NCBI GenBank assembly: GCA_044772875.1
Contig: CP173058.1
Span: 806,001 to 870,000, forward strand
Direction: 5' to 3'
Length of the DNA stretch: 64,000 nt
Source of the DNA: Morganella morganii_D
GTDB lineage: Bacteria > Pseudomonadota > Gammaproteobacteria > Enterobacterales > Enterobacteriaceae
Position numbers and translations under genes: made by a program. Every line of letters starts with the position of its first letter. Positions within the stretch are counted from its first letter, which is position 1. Below are positions 61,055-64,000 of this stretch, one piece after another. Below the pieces are notes generated by a model that was not told the DNA's origin, did not search any database, and saw nothing but the letters and a program-made list of their open reading frames with translations.

Positions 61055-64000
61055 ATGGAAATTTTGCGTGGCTCACCTGTGTTATCTGCGTTTCGCGTAT
61101 CAAAATTTATCAGCGCGTTCACTGAACACCACCTGCCGGTGACCAACATCTATGCGGAATATGTGCATTTTGCTGATCTTTCCGCACCCCTGACCGACGA
61201 TGAGCACACCAAATTACAGCAGCTGCTCCGCTACGGCCCGTCACTGGCGGAGCATGCGCCGGAAGGGATCCTGTTTCTTGTCACTCCGCGTCCGGGCACA
61301 TTGTCTCCATGGTCTTCGAAAGCCACGGATATCGCGCATAACTGCGGTCTGTCAGCCGTCACCCGGCTGGAGCGGGGGATCGCCTACTACATTACTACCA
61401 CAGGGCTGAGTGAGAATGAACATCAGCAACTGAGTGCGCTGCTGCATGATCGCATGACAGAAACTGTTTTCAGTGAGTTGTCACAGGCGCAGGCACTGTT
61501 TGCCCGCCATGAGCCGGCACCGCTGACGGTGATTGACCTGTCCGGGCAGGGACGGGCAGCACTGGAAAAGGCCAATATTTCGCTGGGACTGGCGCTGGCG
61601 GAAGATGAAATTGATTACCTGGCGGAAGCATTTACCGGGCTCGGCCGTAACCCGTCTGATGCTGAACTCTATATGTTTGCCCAGGCAAACTCTGAACACT
61701 GCCACAAGATTTTTAATGCGGACTGGGTGATCGACGGTGAAGAACAGCCGAAATCTCTGTTTAAGATGATTAAAAATACCTTTGAACAGACACCGGATCA
61801 TGTGTTGTCCGCGTATAAAGATAATGCGGCGGTGATGGAAGGCTCGTCTGCCGGGCGTTTCTTCCCGGAAGGGGAAGCCCGCAGTTATCAGTATCATCAG
61901 GAAGAGACCCATATCCTGATGAAAGTGGAAACCCATAACCACCCGACCGCCATTTCTCCGTGGGCGGGGGCGGCAACCGGCTCCGGCGGTGAAATCCGTG
62001 ATGAGGGCGCGACCGGGCGCGGTGCCAGGCCGAAAGCGGGATTAACCGGATTTTCTGTCTCCAACCTGCGTATTCCGGGCTTTACCCAGCCGTGGGAACA
62101 GGATTTCGGCAGACCGGAGCGCATTGTCAGCGCGTATGACATTATGACCGAAGGCCCTCTCGGCGGCGCGGCATTTAATAACGAATTCGGCCGCCCGGCG
62201 CTGCTCGGGTATTTCCGGACATATGAAGAGAACGTCAGCAGCCACAACGGCGAGGAACTGCGCGGTTACCATAAACCGATTATGCTGGCGGGCGGCATCG
62301 GTAATATCCGTGCCGATCACGTGCAGAAAGGGGATATCCCGCCGGGGGCAAAACTGATTGTATTGGGCGGCCCGTCAATGAATATCGGGCTGGGCGGCGG
62401 CGCAGCTTCATCAATGACATCCGGTCAGTCAGATGCGGATCTGGATTTTGCGTCCGTGCAGCGTGATAACCCGGAAATGGAACGCCGCTGTCAGGAAGTG
62501 ATCGACGCCTGCTGGCAACTGGGGGATAACAACCCGATTCTGTTTATCCATGATGTCGGCGCGGGCGGTTTGTCCAACGCCATGCCGGAACTGGTGAGTG
62601 ACGGCGGGCGCGGCGGGCGTTTTGAGCTGCGCGATATCCTCAGCGATGAACCGGGCATGAGTCCGCTGGAAATCTGGTGCAATGAATCCCAGGAACGTTA
62701 TGTACTGGCCGTCTCACCTGAGCAACTGCCGCTGTTTGAGGCGCTCTGTCAGCGTGAGCGTGCACCGTATGCGGTAATTGGTGAGGCGACAGAAAAACGT
62801 GACCTGATCCTCAATGACAGCCATTTTGATAATCAGCCGATTGATATGCCGCTGGATATCCTGCTGGGTAAAACCCCGAAAATGCGCCGCGATGTCACCA
62901 CACTGACAGCGGAAGGCACACCGATTGACCGCCGTGATATTAATTTGCATGAAGCGGTAAAACGTGTGCTGCACTTACCGGCGGTGGCGGAAAAAACCTT
63001 CCTGATTACTATCGGTGACCGCACGGTGACCGGCATGGTTTCCCGTGATCAGATGGTCGGCCCGTGGCAAATTCCGGTGGCGGACTGTGCTGTGACCACA
63101 GCCAGCCTCGACAGTTACTACGGCGAGGCGATGTCCATCGGTGAACGTGCGCCGGTTGCGCTGCTTGATTTTGCCGCCTCTGCGCGGATGGCGGTGGCGG
63201 AAGCCCTGCTGAATATCGCCGGTGTGCAGATTGGTGATATCAAACGGATTAAATTATCGGCTAACTGGATGGCGGCAGCCGGACACCCGGGAGAAGATGC
63301 CGGGTTATATGCGGCCGTAAAAGCAGTGGGTGAGGAGTTATGCCCGGCGCTCGGCCTGACGATTCCGGTCGGTAAAGATTCGATGTCGATGAAAACCCGC
63401 TGGCGTGAGCAGGGTGAAGAGCGTGAGATGACCTCGCCGCTGTCGCTGGTGATCACGGCATTTGCCCGCGTGGATGATGTGCGCCGGACGGTTACACCGC
63501 AACTGCGTGCAGATGTGCCGAACCGTCTGCTGCTGGTGGATCTGGGCGAAGGCCGTAATACTCTCGGTGCGACCGCGCTGGCTCAGGTTTATCGTCAGCT
63601 GGGACAAAAAGGCGCGGATCTCCGTAATCCGCAGGCGCTGCGTGCTTTCTTCGGCACTATGCAGACCCTGGTGCAGGATGAAAAACTGCTCGCATATCAT
63701 GACCGTTCGGATGGCGGTCTGTTTGTTACGCTGGCGGAAATGGCGTTTGCCGGGCACTGTGGTATGAATGCGGATATCAGTGCATTCGATGAGGATATCC
63801 TCGGTGCACTGTTCACTGAAGAGCCGGGTGCCGTACTCCAGGTGCGTGAAGCGGATCTGGATGGCGTTGTACAGGCCTTCACCGATGCCGGGCTGGCAGA
63901 CATGCTGCACATTCTTGGTGATGCCGTGCCGGGGGATGATTTCATTGTCCGCAGCCACAATACTGAAGTCTATCACCAGTCCTGCCGTGAATTACGGATG
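61055..64000 (+). CDS. purL: Phosphoribosylformylglycinamidine synthase, N-terminal 982 codons
   Basis: The gene is open from its ATG to the right edge (982 codons of roughly 1295 in E. coli). It starts MEILRGSPVLSAFRVSKFIS. Visible are ANSEHCHKIFNADW (substrate region), VKVETHNHPTAISPWAGAAT, the GGPSMNIGLGGGAASSMTS nucleotide segment, and GLTIPVGKDSMSMKT of the second ATP-binding half. The glutaminase domain lies beyond the window. It converts FGAR to FGAM in purine synthesis. A PurR box lies upstream. Confidence 0.97.
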   Translation, partial: MEILRGSPVLSAFRVSKFISAFTEHHLPVTNIYAEYVHFADLSAPLTDDEHTKLQQLLRYGPSLAEHAPEGILFLVTPRPGTLSPWSSKATDIAHNCGLSAVTRLERGIAYYITTTGLSENEHQQLSALLHDRMTETVFSELSQAQALFARHEPAPLTVIDLSGQGRAALEKANISLGLALAEDEIDYLAEAFTGLGRNPSDAELYMFAQANSEHCHKIFNADWVIDGEEQPKSLFKMIKNTFEQTPDHVLSAYKDNAAVMEGSSAGRFFPEGEARSYQYHQEETHILMKVETHNHPTAISPWAGAATGSGGEIRDEGATGRGARPKAGLTGFSVSNLRIPGFTQPWEQDFGRPERIVSAYDIMTEGPLGGAAFNNEFGRPALLGYFRTYEENVSSHNGEELRGYHKPIMLAGGIGNIRADHVQKGDIPPGAKLIVLGGPSMNIGLGGGAASSMTSGQSDADLDFASVQRDNPEMERRCQEVIDACWQLGDNNPILFIHDVGAGGLSNAMPELVSDGGRGGRFELRDILSDEPGMSPLEIWCNESQERYVLAVSPEQLPLFEALCQRERAPYAVIGEATEKRDLILNDSHFDNQPIDMPLDILLGKTPKMRRDVTTLTAEGTPIDRRDINLHEAVKRVLHLPAVAEKTFLITIGDRTVTGMVSRDQMVGPWQIPVADCAVTTASLDSYYGEAMSIGERAPVALLDFAASARMAVAEALLNIAGVQIGDIKRIKLSANWMAAAGHPGEDAGLYAAVKAVGEELCPALGLTIPVGKDSMSMKTRWREQGEEREMTSPLSLVITAFARVDDVRRTVTPQLRADVPNRLLLVDLGEGRNTLGATALAQVYRQLGQKGADLRNPQALRAFFGTMQTLVQDEKLLAYHDRSDGGLFVTLAEMAFAGHCGMNADISAFDEDILGALFTEEPGAVLQVREADLDGVVQAFTDAGLADMLHILGDAVPGDDFIVRSHNTEVYHQSCRELRM

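Noticed and set aside
1..64000. CRISPR arrays, rRNA operons, tRNA genes and T6SS structural genes
   Set aside because: I looked for regularly spaced repeats, tRNA-like ends other than that of tmRNA, and VgrG/Hcp/PAAR sequences and found none. A computed scan would be needed to exclude degenerate forms.

Overview
The window is an enterobacterial chromosome segment that I read as Morganella or a close Morganellaceae relative. The backbone genes (smpB, ssrA, bamE, recN, nadK, grpE, ung, grcA, srmB, trmN6, rpoE-rseABC, lepA-lepB-rnc-era-recO-pdxJ-acpS, yfhL, tadA, mltF, purL) encode proteins close to their Escherichia coli counterparts, and the tmRNA is of the gamma-proteobacterial one-piece type. 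No nadB lies between trmN6 and rpoE, where E. coli has it, which fits the nicotinate requirement known for Proteus and Morganella. The species name is an inference.

Layout. Bases 1-4840 hold a creatininase-family gene coupled to an NCS1 permease, two secreted proteins of unknown role, an acetyltransferase and a histidine phosphatase. Bases 5709-10561 are a four-gene chaperone-usher fimbrial operon ending in a tetranucleotide tract. rnfH-ratA, smpB and ssrA follow. The 3' end of ssrA is the attachment site of an approximately 5.8-kb island (12572-18412) with a P4-type integrase, a sigma-region-4/HNH fusion protein, a decayed nuclease gene and an unrecognised gene, closed by an 83-bp direct repeat. 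Beyond it are remnants of a second element (integrase fragment, IS3 and IS110 pieces, a decayed YafU-like gene), a putative effector-immunity pair and a decayed catabolic locus (IclR and UxaA fragments beside an MHS transporter).

Bases 24215-35831 are core: bamE-recN-nadK (LexA boxes at recN) divergent from grpE (sigma-32 promoter), ung, grcA (FNR promoter), a lipase, srmB, trmN6 and the sigma-E operon with its own sigma-E promoter. A decayed lambdoid prophage (about 35890-41880) separates rseC from lepA, which adjoin in E. coli. It carries a KilA-N fragment, a Toprim protein, antiterminator Q, a YafU-like/DUF1240-like pair, a HEPN-like gene and a LexA-controlled DinI-like gene. lepA to yfhL is again core.

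Bases 48896-53678 are accessory: a phage HNH fragment, an amidase-immunity pair with an internal deletion in the amidase, a VOC protein, an EamA transporter, a candidate 64-nt sRNA and a 25-residue membrane protein. Next comes an auxiliary tryptophanyl-tRNA synthetase gene whose leader encodes a peptide with tandem Trp codons followed by mutually exclusive hairpins, i.e. a ribosome-mediated attenuator. A ParD-like/methionine aminopeptidase pair, a TetR-controlled exporter, leuE, tadA, mltF and the first 982 codons of purL (PurR box upstream) close the window.

The most noteworthy points are the Trp attenuator on the auxiliary trpS, the sigma-like/HNH protein beside a 40-bp perfect palindrome in the ssrA island, the candidate sRNA and microprotein, and three orphan effector-immunity-like cassettes with no secretion apparatus in view. 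All family assignments were made by reading the translations by eye, without database searches.
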